A DNA stretch of 64,000 nucleotides from Streptomyces umbrinus (lineage in GTDB: Bacteria; Actinomycetota; Actinomycetes; Streptomycetales; Streptomycetaceae), in assembly GCF_030817415.1 (NCBI RefSeq), contig NZ_JAUSZI010000002.1, forward strand, positions 2,728,001 through 2,792,000. The letters are read 5' to 3'. A program made the translations under genes and the position numbers. Shown here piece after piece: positions 8,046 through 16,056 of this stretch. Below the pieces are notes generated by a model, which was not told the DNA's origin, ran no database searches, and was given only the letters and a program-made list of their open reading frames with translations. How positions within the stretch are numbered: position 1 is the first letter of the stretch; every line of letters starts with the position of its first letter.

Positions 8046-9383
8046 GTGAAGGAAATCCTGGACGCGATTCAGTCGCGCACCGCCACGTCCGCCGACTTCG
8101 CCGCACTGCCGCTCCCCGAGTCGTACCGCGCGATCACCGTGCACAAGGACGAGACGGAGATGTTCACCGGACTCGCCACCCGCGACAAGGACCCCCGCAA
8201 GTCGATCCACCTGGACGACGTGCCGGTGCCGGAACTCGGCCCCGGCGAGGCCCTGGTGGCCGTGATGGCCTCCTCGGTCAACTACAACTCCGTGTGGACC
8301 TCGATCTTCGAGCCCATGGCGACCTTCGGGTTCCTGGAGCGCTACGGCAAGCTCAGCGACCTCACCAAGCGCCACGACCTGCCGTACCACATCATCGGCT
8401 CCGACCTGGCGGGCGTCGTGCTGCGCACCGGCCCGGGCGTGAACGCCTGGCGGCCCGGTGACGAGGTCGTCGCGCACTGCCTGTCCGTCGAGCTGGAGTC
8501 CAGCGACGGGCACAACGACACGATGCTCGACCCCGAGCAGCGCATCTGGGGCTTCGAGACGAACTTCGGCGGCCTCGCCGAGATCGCCCTCGTGAAGTCC
8601 AACCAGCTGATGCCCAAGCCCGACCACCTGTCGTGGGAGGAGGCCGCCGCCCCCGGTCTGGTGAACTCCACCGCCTACCGGCAGCTGGTCTCCCGCAACG
8701 GCGCCGGCATGAAGCAGGGCGACAACGTCCTCATCTGGGGCGCCAGCGGCGGACTCGGCTCGTACGCCACCCAGTTCGCGCTGGCCGGCGGCGCCAACCC
8801 CATCTGTGTGGTGAGCAGCCCGCAGAAGGCGGACATCTGCCGTGCGATGGGCGCCGAGGCGATCATCGACCGCAACGCCGAGGACTACAGGTTCTGGAAG
8901 GACGAGCACAACCAGGACCCCAAGGAGTGGAAGCGCTTCGGCAAGCGCATCCGTGAGCTCACCGGGGGCGAGGACGTCGACATCGTCTTCGAGCACCCGG
9001 GGCGCGAGACCTTCGGCGCCTCGGTCTACGTCACCCGCAAGGGCGGCACGATCGTCACCTGTGCCTCGACCTCGGGCTACAACCACGAGTACGACAACCG
9101 CTACCTGTGGATGTCCCTGAAGCGGATCATCGGCTCACACTTCGCCAACTACCGCGAGGCCTGGGAGGCCAACCGGCTCATCGCGAAGGGCAAGATCCAC
9201 CCGACGCTGTCGAGGGTGTACTCGCTGGAGGAGACCGGGCAGGCCGCGTACGACGTGCACCGCAACCTCCATCAGGGCAAGGTCGGAGTCCTGGCGCTGG
9301 CGCCCACCGAGGGCCTCGGCGTGCGCGACGAGGAGAAGCGCGCCCAGCACGTCGACGCCATCAACCGCTTCCGGAACATCTGA
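8046..9383 (+). CDS. ccr: Crotonyl-CoA carboxylase/reductase
   Basis: 445 residues, a medium-chain dehydrogenase/reductase that reductively carboxylates crotonyl-CoA with NADPH and CO2 to (2S)-ethylmalonyl-CoA, the committed step of the ethylmalonyl-CoA pathway and a source of PKS extender units. The cofactor loop WGASGGLGSYATQFA lies at 231-245. The four residues known to hold CO2 in the Kitasatospora enzyme are present at identical numbers (N81, F170, E171, H365), which also supports the GTG start at 8046. That start has GGAGG 7 bases upstream. The frame stays open further upstream but without family similarity. First gene of a five-gene operon. Confidence 0.97.
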   Translation: MKEILDAIQSRTATSADFAALPLPESYRAITVHKDETEMFTGLATRDKDPRKSIHLDDVPVPELGPGEALVAVMASSVNYNSVWTSIFEPMATFGFLERYGKLSDLTKRHDLPYHIIGSDLAGVVLRTGPGVNAWRPGDEVVAHCLSVELESSDGHNDTMLDPEQRIWGFETNFGGLAEIALVKSNQLMPKPDHLSWEEAAAPGLVNSTAYRQLVSRNGAGMKQGDNVLIWGASGGLGSYATQFALAGGANPICVVSSPQKADICRAMGAEAIIDRNAEDYRFWKDEHNQDPKEWKRFGKRIRELTGGEDVDIVFEHPGRETFGASVYVTRKGGTIVTCASTSGYNHEYDNRYLWMSLKRIIGSHFANYREAWEANRLIAKGKIHPTLSRVYSLEETGQAAYDVHRNLHQGKVGVLALAPTEGLGVRDEEKRAQHVDAINRFRNI

Positions 9384-9393
9384 GGGCCACCCC

Positions 9394-11442
9394 ATGACTG
9401 AGCGCCAGACGCCGCAGGCGAAGAACGAAAGGGACCGGCCGTGGCTCATGCGCACCTACGCCGGTCACTCCACGGCCGAGGCGTCCAACGAGCTGTACCG
9501 GCGCAACCTCGCCAAGGGCCAGACGGGTCTGTCGGTCGCGTTCGACCTGCCGACCCAGACCGGCTACGACCCCGACCACATCCTCGCCCGCGGCGAGGTC
9601 GGCCGGGTGGGCGTGCCCGTCTCGCACCTCGGTGACATGCGCCGGCTGTTCCAGGACATCCCCCTGGACCAGATGAACACCTCGATGACCATCAACGCCA
9701 CCGCCATGTGGCTGCTGGCGCTCTACCAGGTCGTCGCCGAGGAGCAGGGTGTCGACATCACCAGGCTCCAGGGGACGACCCAGAACGACATCGTGAAGGA
9801 GTACCTGTCGCGGGGCACGCACGTCTTCCCGCCGGTGCCCTCGCTCCGTCTGACGACGGACATGATCTGCTACACGGTCAACAACATCCCCAAGTGGAAC
9901 CCGATCAACATCTGCAGCTACCACCTGCAGGAGGCGGGAGCCACCCCGGTCCAGGAAATCGCGTACGCGATGTCCACCGCGATCGCCGTCCTGGACGCGG
10001 TGTTCGCGTCCGGGCAGATCGCGGAGGAGCAGAAGGGTGACGTGGTCGCCCGTATCTCCTTCTTCGTGAACGCGGGCGTCCGCTTCGTCGAGGAGATGTG
10101 CAAGATGCGGGCGTTCGGCCGCATCTGGGACAGGATCACGCGCGAGCGGTACGGGATCGAGAACCCCAAGCACCGCCGCTTCCGGTACGGGGTCCAGGTC
10201 AACTCGCTCGGTCTGACCGAGGCCCAGCCGGAGAACAACATCCAGCGGATCGTGCTGGAGATGCTGGCGGTGACCCTCTCGAAGGACGCACGCGCGCGTG
10301 CCGTCCAACTCCCGGCCTGGAACGAGGCGTTGGGCCTGCCCCGGCCCTGGGACCAGCAGTGGTCCCTGCGCATGCAGCAGGTGCTCGCGTACGAGAGCGA
10401 CCTGCTGGAGTACGCGGACATCTTCGAGGGCTCGCACGTCATCGAGGCCAAGGTCGCCCAGCTGGTCGAGGACTCGTTCGCCGAGATCGACCGGATCCAG
10501 GAGATGGGCGGCGCGATGGCGGCCGTCGAGTCGGGCTATCTGAAGTCGCAGCTCGTCTCGTCGCACGCCGAGCGCCGGGCCCGTATCGAGTCCGGCGACG
10601 AGAAGATCGTCGGCGTCAACATCTTCGAGTCGACCGAGCCGAACCCGCTCACGGCCGATCTGGACGCCGCGATCATGACGGTCGACCCGGCGGTCGAGGC
10701 CGGGGTGACCGCCGCCCTCAAGGACTGGCGCGACACCCGCTACCAGCCCCCCTTCAATCACCCGCGCCCCTGCAAGGCGCTGGAGCGGCTGAAGGAGGCC
10801 GCGAAGGGCACCGGCAACCTCATGGAGGCCACCCTGGAGTGCGCCCGTGCCGGAGTCACGACCGGCGAGTGGGCCGGTGCCCTGCGCGAGGTGTTCGGCG
10901 AGTTCCGCGCCCCCACCGGTGTCTCCTCCGCGCCCGTCGCGGTGACCGCCGAGGAGGGCTCGGCCATGTCGGAGGTCCGCCGCAAGGTGGAGCTGACAGC
11001 GAAGGAGATGGGCGTCGGCAAGCTCCGTTTCCTGGTCGGCAAGCCGGGCCTGGACGGGCACTCCAACGGCGCCGAGCAGATCGCCGTACGGGCCCGTGAC
11101 GCCGGCTTCGAGGTGGTCTACCAGGGCATCCGGCTCACGCCCGAGGAGATCGTGACCGCGGCCGTCGCCGAGGACGTGCACGCGGTGGGCCTGTCGATCC
11201 TCTCCGGCTCGCACGCCCAACTGGTGCCTGACGTGCTGGAACGCCTTCGTGTGGCCGGTGCCACAGACATCCCGGTGATCGCGGGTGGCATCATCCCGAA
11301 TGGCGACGCCGAAGACCTGCGGGCCGCGGGAGTGGCCGCGGTCTTCACTCCGAAGGATTTCGACATCACCGGAATCATCGGCCGGATCGTCGACGAGATC
11401 CGGAAAGCGAACAAGCTCGACCCACTGGAGGTCCCCGCATGA
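9394..11442 (+). CDS. meaA: Ethylmalonyl-CoA mutase (MeaA-like, B12-dependent)
   Basis: 682 residues. The N-terminal methylmalonyl-CoA mutase-type TIM barrel (about 10-510, with LSVAFDLPTQTGYDPDH and the TTQNDIVKEY segment) is followed by a C-terminal cobalamin domain. The cobalamin domain has the D-x-H-x-x-G motif at D554-H556-G559, then SILSGSH and VIAGGIIP. It rearranges ethylmalonyl-CoA to methylsuccinyl-CoA using adenosylcobalamin. Placed 10 bases after ccr and overlapping the next gene by ATGA. Assignment to the ethylmalonyl rather than methylmalonyl enzyme rests on fusion of both domains in one chain and on operon context. Confidence 0.92.
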   Translation: MTERQTPQAKNERDRPWLMRTYAGHSTAEASNELYRRNLAKGQTGLSVAFDLPTQTGYDPDHILARGEVGRVGVPVSHLGDMRRLFQDIPLDQMNTSMTINATAMWLLALYQVVAEEQGVDITRLQGTTQNDIVKEYLSRGTHVFPPVPSLRLTTDMICYTVNNIPKWNPINICSYHLQEAGATPVQEIAYAMSTAIAVLDAVFASGQIAEEQKGDVVARISFFVNAGVRFVEEMCKMRAFGRIWDRITRERYGIENPKHRRFRYGVQVNSLGLTEAQPENNIQRIVLEMLAVTLSKDARARAVQLPAWNEALGLPRPWDQQWSLRMQQVLAYESDLLEYADIFEGSHVIEAKVAQLVEDSFAEIDRIQEMGGAMAAVESGYLKSQLVSSHAERRARIESGDEKIVGVNIFESTEPNPLTADLDAAIMTVDPAVEAGVTAALKDWRDTRYQPPFNHPRPCKALERLKEAAKGTGNLMEATLECARAGVTTGEWAGALREVFGEFRAPTGVSSAPVAVTAEEGSAMSEVRRKVELTAKEMGVGKLRFLVGKPGLDGHSNGAEQIAVRARDAGFEVVYQGIRLTPEEIVTAAVAEDVHAVGLSILSGSHAQLVPDVLERLRVAGATDIPVIAGGIIPNGDAEDLRAAGVAAVFTPKDFDITGIIGRIVDEIRKANKLDPLEVPA

Positions 11443-12404
11443 CCAGCCCCGTCAACCGTCTGCGTCCGCGTCGCTCCTGCCTCGCGGTGCCGGGGAGCAA
11501 CCCCCGCTTCCTGGAGAAGGCGCAGGGCCTCCCGGCCGACCAGGTCTTCCTGGACCTGGAGGACGCGTGCGCGCCGCTGGCCAAGCCCGAGGCGCGGCAC
11601 ACCATCGTCAAGTTCCTCAACGAGGGTGACTGGACGGGCAAGACGCGGGTCGTGCGGGTCAACGACTGGACGACCGAGTGGACGTACCGTGATGTCGTGA
11701 CGGTGGTCGAGGGCGCGGGCCCCAACCTCGACTGCATCATGCTGCCGAAGGTCCAGGACGCCCAGCAGATCGTGGCCCTCGACCTCCTGCTGACGCAGAT
11801 CGAGAAGACGATGGGCTTCGAGGTCGGCAAGATCGGCATCGAGGCGCAGATCGAGAACGCCCAGGGTCTGAACAACGTCAACGAGATCGCGACGGCCTCC
11901 CAGCGCGTCGAGACGATCATCTTCGGCCCGGCCGACTTCATGGCGTCGATCAACATGAAGTCGCTGGTCGTGGGCGAGCAGCCGCCCGGTTACCCGGCGG
12001 ACGCCTACCACTACATCCTGATGAAGATCCTGATGGCCGCCCGCGCCAACAATCTCCAGGCGATCGACGGCCCCTACCTGCAGATCCGCAACATCGACGG
12101 CTACCGCGAGGTCGCCGGACGCGCCGCCGCCCTCGGCTTCGACGGCAAGTGGGTGCTGCACCCGGGCCAGGTCGAGGCGTCCAACGAGATCTTCTCGCCC
12201 TCCCAGGAGGACTTCGACCACGCCGAGCTGATCCTGGACGCGTACGACTTCTACACGTCCGAGGCGGGCGGCAAGAAGGGCTCCGCGATGCTCGGCGACG
12301 AGATGATCGACGAGGCCAGCCGCAAGATGGCCCTCGTCATCTCCGGCAAGGGCCGGGCCGCCGGCATGCAGCGCACGTCCAAGTTCGAAGCGCCCTCCGA
12401 CTGA
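11439..12404 (+). CDS. mcl: L-malyl-CoA/beta-methylmalyl-CoA lyase (CitE-like)
   Basis: 321 residues of the HpcH/HpaI/CitE CoA-ester lyase family. RRSCLAVPGSNPRFLEKA begins the barrel, followed by the acidic Mg-binding FLDLEDACAP and IEAQIENAQGL, and a C-terminal lid region. It cleaves beta-methylmalyl-CoA to glyoxylate and propionyl-CoA, the last step of the pathway. The start overlaps the mutase stop (ATGA), indicating translational coupling. Confidence 0.9.
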   Translation: MTSPVNRLRPRRSCLAVPGSNPRFLEKAQGLPADQVFLDLEDACAPLAKPEARHTIVKFLNEGDWTGKTRVVRVNDWTTEWTYRDVVTVVEGAGPNLDCIMLPKVQDAQQIVALDLLLTQIEKTMGFEVGKIGIEAQIENAQGLNNVNEIATASQRVETIIFGPADFMASINMKSLVVGEQPPGYPADAYHYILMKILMAARANNLQAIDGPYLQIRNIDGYREVAGRAAALGFDGKWVLHPGQVEASNEIFSPSQEDFDHAELILDAYDFYTSEAGGKKGSAMLGDEMIDEASRKMALVISGKGRAAGMQRTSKFEAPSD

Positions 12405-12442
12405 CTCGGGCCATGCAGTTCGGAAACACGAAAAACCCTCAT

Positions 12443-12470
12443 CCCCCAGGCCCCGAAGGGGCCTAGGGGG
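12443..12470 (+). terminator. GC hairpin between mcl and the MaoC gene
   Basis: CCCCCAGGCCCC-GAA-GGGGCCTAGGGGG pairs almost completely, with one bulged A. There is no U-tract and the operon continues 25 bases later. It is more likely an RNA-processing or partial-termination element inside the operon than a true end. Confidence 0.5.
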
Positions 12471-12494
12471 CATACCAGCCCGGAGGGCGAGACC

Positions 12495-13001
12495 ATGCAG
12501 TTCGGCCGCACCTATGAAGAGTTCACAGTCGGCGACGTCTATCGGCACTGGCCCGGGAAGACCGTCACGGAGTACGACGACCACCTCTTCTGCCTCCTGA
12601 CGATGAACCACCACCCGCTCCACATGGACGCCAACTACGCCGAGAACACGACGGACTTCGGCAAGAACGTCGTCGTGGGGAACTACATCTACTCGCTGCT
12701 GCTGGGCATGTCGGTGCCGGACGTGTCGGGCAAGGCGATCGCCAACCTGGAGATCGAGTCGCTGAAGCACGTCGCGCCGACCTTCCACGGCGACACGATC
12801 TACGGCGAGACCACGGTCCTCGACAAGACCCCGTCGAAGTCCAAGAACGACCGCGGGATCGTCTATGTCGAGACCAAGGGCTACAAGCAGGACGGCACGC
12901 TGGTCTGCGTGTTCCGCCGCAAGGTGATGGTCCCCACCGAGACGTACATCAAGGAGCGCGGCGGCGAGCAGCCCGGACGCCCCCAGCTGAAGGAGAAGTA
13001 G
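12495..13001 (+). CDS. mch: MaoC-like hydratase, probable mesaconyl-CoA hydratase
   Basis: 168 residues, a single hot-dog domain with the (R)-hydratase segment NHHPLHMDANYAE, in which Asp and His act on the acyl-CoA. In the ethylmalonyl-CoA pathway this step hydrates mesaconyl-CoA to beta-methylmalyl-CoA. The proteobacterial enzyme is about twice as long (double hot-dog), so this compact form would have to work as a dimer or differ in specificity. Function is inferred mainly from position between mcl and the acyl-CoA dehydrogenase. GGAG precedes the ATG. Confidence 0.8.
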   Translation: MQFGRTYEEFTVGDVYRHWPGKTVTEYDDHLFCLLTMNHHPLHMDANYAENTTDFGKNVVVGNYIYSLLLGMSVPDVSGKAIANLEIESLKHVAPTFHGDTIYGETTVLDKTPSKSKNDRGIVYVETKGYKQDGTLVCVFRRKVMVPTETYIKERGGEQPGRPQLKEK

Positions 13002-13003
13002 CC

Positions 13004-14209
13004 ATGGCGCGACTCGCCCAGACCGCCGGTCTGACCGACATCCAGCAGGAGATCCTGTCCACCGTCCGGGACTTCGTGGACAAGGAGATCATCCCGGTCG
13101 CGACCGAGCTGGAGCACCGCGACGAGTACCCGCAGCAGATCGTCGACGGGCTCAAGGAGTTGGGCCTCTTCGGCCTCATGATCCCCGAGGAGTACGGGGG
13201 TCTGGGCGAGTCGCTCCTCACCTACGCGCTGTGCGTGGAGGAGATCGCGCGCGGCTGGATGTCGGTGTCCGGCATCATCAACACGCACTTCATCGTGGCA
13301 TACATGCTCAAGCAGCACGGTACGCAGGAGCAGAGGGAGTACTTCCTTCCGCGCATGGCGGCGGGCGAGGTGCGCGGCGCGTTCTCCATGTCGGAACCGG
13401 CACTTGGCTCGGACGTTTCGGCGATCACGTCGAAGGCGGTCAAGGACGGCGACGAATACGTCCTGAACGGTCAGAAGATGTGGCTGACGAACGGCGGAAC
13501 GTCGACGCTCGTGGCCGTTCTGGTGAAGAGTGACGAAGGCCACCCCGAGGGCACGGCGCCCCACAAGTCGATGACGACCTTCCTGGTGGAGAAGGAGCCC
13601 GGCTTCGGTGAGGTCCGCCCCGGCCTGACCATCCCCGGGAAGATCGACAAGATGGGGTACAAGGGTGTCGACACCACCGAGTTGATCATGGATGGCCTGC
13701 GCATTCCGGCCAATCGGGTGCTCGGCGGGGCCACCGGCCGAGGGTTTTACCAAATGATGGACGGCGTCGAGGTCGGCCGCGTCAACGTGGCGGCGCGTGG
13801 TTGCGGTGTAGCTCAGCGTGCGTTCGAACTGGGCGTCTCGTATGCCCAGCAGCGTCACACTTTCGGTAAACCGATCGCCCAGCACCAGGCGATCCAGTTC
13901 AAGCTGGCCGAGATGGCTACCAAGGTCGAGGCCGCCCATGCGATGATGGTGAATGCGGCACGCAAAAAGGACTCCGGGGAGCGAAACGACCTCGAGGCAG
14001 GGATGGCGAAGTACCTCGCCTCCGAGTACTGCAAAGAGGTCGTCGAAGACGCCTTCCGGATCCACGGCGGTTACGGCTTCTCCAAGGAGTACGAGATCGA
14101 GCGCCTCTACCGTGAGGCCCCGATGCTGCTCATCGGTGAAGGTACCGCCGAGATCCAGAAAATGATCATCGGACGCAGGCTGCTCGAAGAGTATCGGTTC
14201 CAGGGCTAG
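13004..14209 (+). CDS. mcd: Acyl-CoA dehydrogenase, probable methylsuccinyl-CoA dehydrogenase
   Basis: 401 residues, a full-length FAD acyl-CoA dehydrogenase. Features are the flavin/substrate segment FSMSEPALGSDVSAI, MWLTNGG, the RHTFGKPIAQHQAIQF helix region, IHGGYGFSKE, and the C-terminal LIGEGTAEIQ carrying the catalytic Glu position. In this operon it would oxidise methylsuccinyl-CoA to mesaconyl-CoA. It is about 150 residues shorter than the Rhodobacter enzyme. Two bases after the MaoC stop, with AAGGAG before the ATG. From about 13390 codon usage shifts to more A/T-ending codons than in the rest of the operon. Confidence 0.85.
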   Translation: MARLAQTAGLTDIQQEILSTVRDFVDKEIIPVATELEHRDEYPQQIVDGLKELGLFGLMIPEEYGGLGESLLTYALCVEEIARGWMSVSGIINTHFIVAYMLKQHGTQEQREYFLPRMAAGEVRGAFSMSEPALGSDVSAITSKAVKDGDEYVLNGQKMWLTNGGTSTLVAVLVKSDEGHPEGTAPHKSMTTFLVEKEPGFGEVRPGLTIPGKIDKMGYKGVDTTELIMDGLRIPANRVLGGATGRGFYQMMDGVEVGRVNVAARGCGVAQRAFELGVSYAQQRHTFGKPIAQHQAIQFKLAEMATKVEAAHAMMVNAARKKDSGERNDLEAGMAKYLASEYCKEVVEDAFRIHGGYGFSKEYEIERLYREAPMLLIGEGTAEIQKMIIGRRLLEEYRFQG

Positions 14210-14220
14210 AAATACCGATT

Positions 14221-14255
14221 CGGGGTGTTTTCATCGAGAAGAAGATCACACCCCG
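14221..14255 (+). terminator. Candidate terminator after the ethylmalonyl-CoA operon
   Basis: CGGGGTGT (14221-14228) and ACACCCCG (14248-14255) form an 8-bp stem with a 19-base loop just after the acyl-CoA dehydrogenase stop. The stem is good but the loop is long and no U-run follows, so termination is only possible. Confidence 0.4.
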
Positions 14256-14379
14256 TCAGCACTCTTCAGCCGCCGACTCGGCTTCCTGGCTTGCCCAGTT
14301 GTGGCCCGCGACCGGTACGATCCCGGGAAAGCCGCCGTCCCCCGTTACAGCGCGGCATCATCCGCTACGAAGGTCATCC

Positions 14380-15036
14380 ATGCCCCACAGCCAAACCTCT
14401 GCACCACGCGACAGCCTGGCAGGCGTACGTATTGCGCGCGGAGCATCGCCGTGGCTCCTCCCGACCGTCGCCACCGCAGCACTCAGCCTGGTACGCGCGC
14501 GCAAGTCCGGCGCCGCCAAGGCCGTCGCCGTACCCGCCACCGCGCTGGCGGCGGGCATGCTGTGGTTCTTCCGCGACCCCGAGCGTGAGATCGCCCCGGG
14601 CCGGGTCATCTCCCCGGCCGACGGTGTGGTGCAGAGCATCATGCCGTGGAAGGACGGTCGCACCCGCGTCGCGATCTTCATGAGCCCGCTGAACGTCCAC
14701 GTCAACCGCGCGCCTCTCTCCGGCACGGTGACGTCGGTCGAGCACATCCCCGGCGGTTTCGTTCCGGCGTTCAACAAGGAGAGCGAGAACAACGAGCGCG
14801 TTGTCTGGCACTTCGACACCGAGCTCGGCGACATCGAGATGATCCAGATCGCCGGTGCGGTCGCGCGGCGTATCGTTCCCTACATCCCTCAGGGCACGAA
14901 GGTCGAGCAGGGCGAGCGGATCGGGCTGATCCGCTTCGGGTCGCGCGTCGACATCTACCTCCCCGAGGGTGTCGAGGTCGACGTGGAGGTCGGCCAGAAG
15001 ACCGTGGCGGGGGTGACTCGCATTGACCGTGATTGA
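14380..15036 (+). CDS. psd: Phosphatidylserine decarboxylase proenzyme
   Basis: 218 residues, the short actinobacterial/archaeal-type phosphatidylserine decarboxylase. WFFRDPERE and SPADGVVQS lie in the N-terminal half, then FMSPLNVHVNRAP. The self-cleavage site is IRFGSRVD: cleavage before Ser188 would make the pyruvoyl alpha chain. It makes phosphatidylethanolamine at the membrane. ATG 14380 is chosen over an upstream in-frame start because the protein then begins at the usual length; AAGG is only a weak ribosome site. The 3' end overlaps pssA. Confidence 0.9.
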   Translation: MPHSQTSAPRDSLAGVRIARGASPWLLPTVATAALSLVRARKSGAAKAVAVPATALAAGMLWFFRDPEREIAPGRVISPADGVVQSIMPWKDGRTRVAIFMSPLNVHVNRAPLSGTVTSVEHIPGGFVPAFNKESENNERVVWHFDTELGDIEMIQIAGAVARRIVPYIPQGTKVEQGERIGLIRFGSRVDIYLPEGVEVDVEVGQKTVAGVTRIDRD

Positions 15037-15877
15037 TCCCGAGACACAGGCCGGCTGGGTGCCGGAGGCCGATGAGCTGGACGACGAGGAGGAGATGCCC
15101 CTCTCTCTCCGCCTCTCAATAGCGGACACCCTCACACTCGGTAACGCCACGTGCGGCTTCATGGCGGTGTACTTCACCACCACCGGCATTCTCATCCCGC
15201 ACCTCACGGGCAGCCAGGAGACGGGCATGGCGCGGCACAGTGCCGCGACCGCCGTGATCCTGATGCTGTGCGCCGCGGTCTTCGACCTGTTCGACGGACT
15301 GGTCGCCCGCAAGCTGCGCTCCTCCCCCATGGGTGCGGAGCTGGACAACCTATCCGACCTGATCAGCTTCGGTCTGGCGCCGGCGTACTTCGTGCTGGTC
15401 TACGGCATGGTCGCCGACGACGCGCACCAGCGGGTGGCGGCGGTGGGGGCCATCGTGGTCCTGCTGGCGGTCGTGCTCCGACTCGCCAGATTCTCCTGCG
15501 TCACGGTCAAGGACGGCACGTTCCAGGGCATGCCCTCGCCGTTCGGCGCGCTGACCGTCGTATCCATCGTGCTGCTCGAGCTGCCGTTCGTCGCCACGCT
15601 CATGGCGATCATCGGCATCGCGTGGCTGATGGTGAGCCGGGTCGAGTACCCGAAGCCGCGGGGGCGGCTCGCCGTGGCGATGCTCTCGTGGATCGTCACG
15701 AGCATGGCGTTGCTGGCGGCCTGGGCGTTCGACGCGCCTGGTGGGCAGCTTCTGCTCCAGACCGGGTGTGCGCTGCAGCTGGTGACCGGAGCGGTGATTC
15801 CCCTCTTCGCCACGGCTCGGAGGGTGAACAACTTCAGGGACAACCGGCGTGAGGCGCGGGCTGCGCAGCTGCCGTAG
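15023..15877 (+). CDS. pssA: CDP-diacylglycerol--serine O-phosphatidyltransferase
   Basis: 284 residues, an integral membrane enzyme that makes phosphatidylserine from CDP-diacylglycerol and serine, the substrate of the upstream Psd. The CDP-alcohol phosphotransferase signature D-x2-D-G-x2-A-R-x8-G-x3-D-x3-D is complete (DLFDGLVARKLRSS, then GAELDNLSD). Several hydrophobic helices follow. The start is TTG at 15023, or alternatively GTG at 15029; either overlaps the end of psd, so the two are coupled. Confidence 0.93.
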   Translation: MTVIDPETQAGWVPEADELDDEEEMPLSLRLSIADTLTLGNATCGFMAVYFTTTGILIPHLTGSQETGMARHSAATAVILMLCAAVFDLFDGLVARKLRSSPMGAELDNLSDLISFGLAPAYFVLVYGMVADDAHQRVAAVGAIVVLLAVVLRLARFSCVTVKDGTFQGMPSPFGALTVVSIVLLELPFVATLMAIIGIAWLMVSRVEYPKPRGRLAVAMLSWIVTSMALLAAWAFDAPGGQLLLQTGCALQLVTGAVIPLFATARRVNNFRDNRREARAAQLP

Positions 15878-15900
15878 CGGTTGTCGTTTGTGTACGACGT

Positions 15901-15936
15901 CGAAGGGCCCCGAACCTATTGGTTCGGGGCCCTTCG
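15901..15936. terminator. Perfect bidirectional terminator
   Basis: A perfect 16-bp stem, CGAAGGGCCCCGAACC, with loop TATT and its exact complement, lies 23 bases after the pssA stop. It separates pssA from the converging ABC transporter operon and can serve both strands. Confidence 0.85.
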
Positions 15937-15984
15937 TGTGGGGTGACCTTGGGTGGTCGGGTGGGTGCGGGTGTGTGGGGGCTT

Positions 15985-16043
15985 GTCGCGCAGTTCCCCG
16001 CGCCCCTGAAAGGACAAAAGATTGCGCCGTTCCCCGCGCCCCC
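15985..16043 (+). repeat. Two tandem copies of the GTTCCCCGCGCCCC intergenic repeat
   Basis: GTCGCGCAGTTCCCCGCGCCCCT at 15985-16007 and a degenerate copy, TGCGCCGTTCCCCGCGCCCC, at 16023-16042. The same sequence recurs at 22541-22561 and inverted at 22570-22590, 55771-55793 and 60931-60953, always in intergenic DNA. Confidence 0.8.
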
Positions 16044-16056
16044 AAACAGCCGGGCC

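Noticed and set aside
9361..11220. 619-residue minus-strand open frame opposite the mutase gene
   Set aside because: Antisense shadow: the plus strand encodes a complete MeaA with B12 motif; the minus product is Leu/Asp/Val/His/Arg-biased with no domain.
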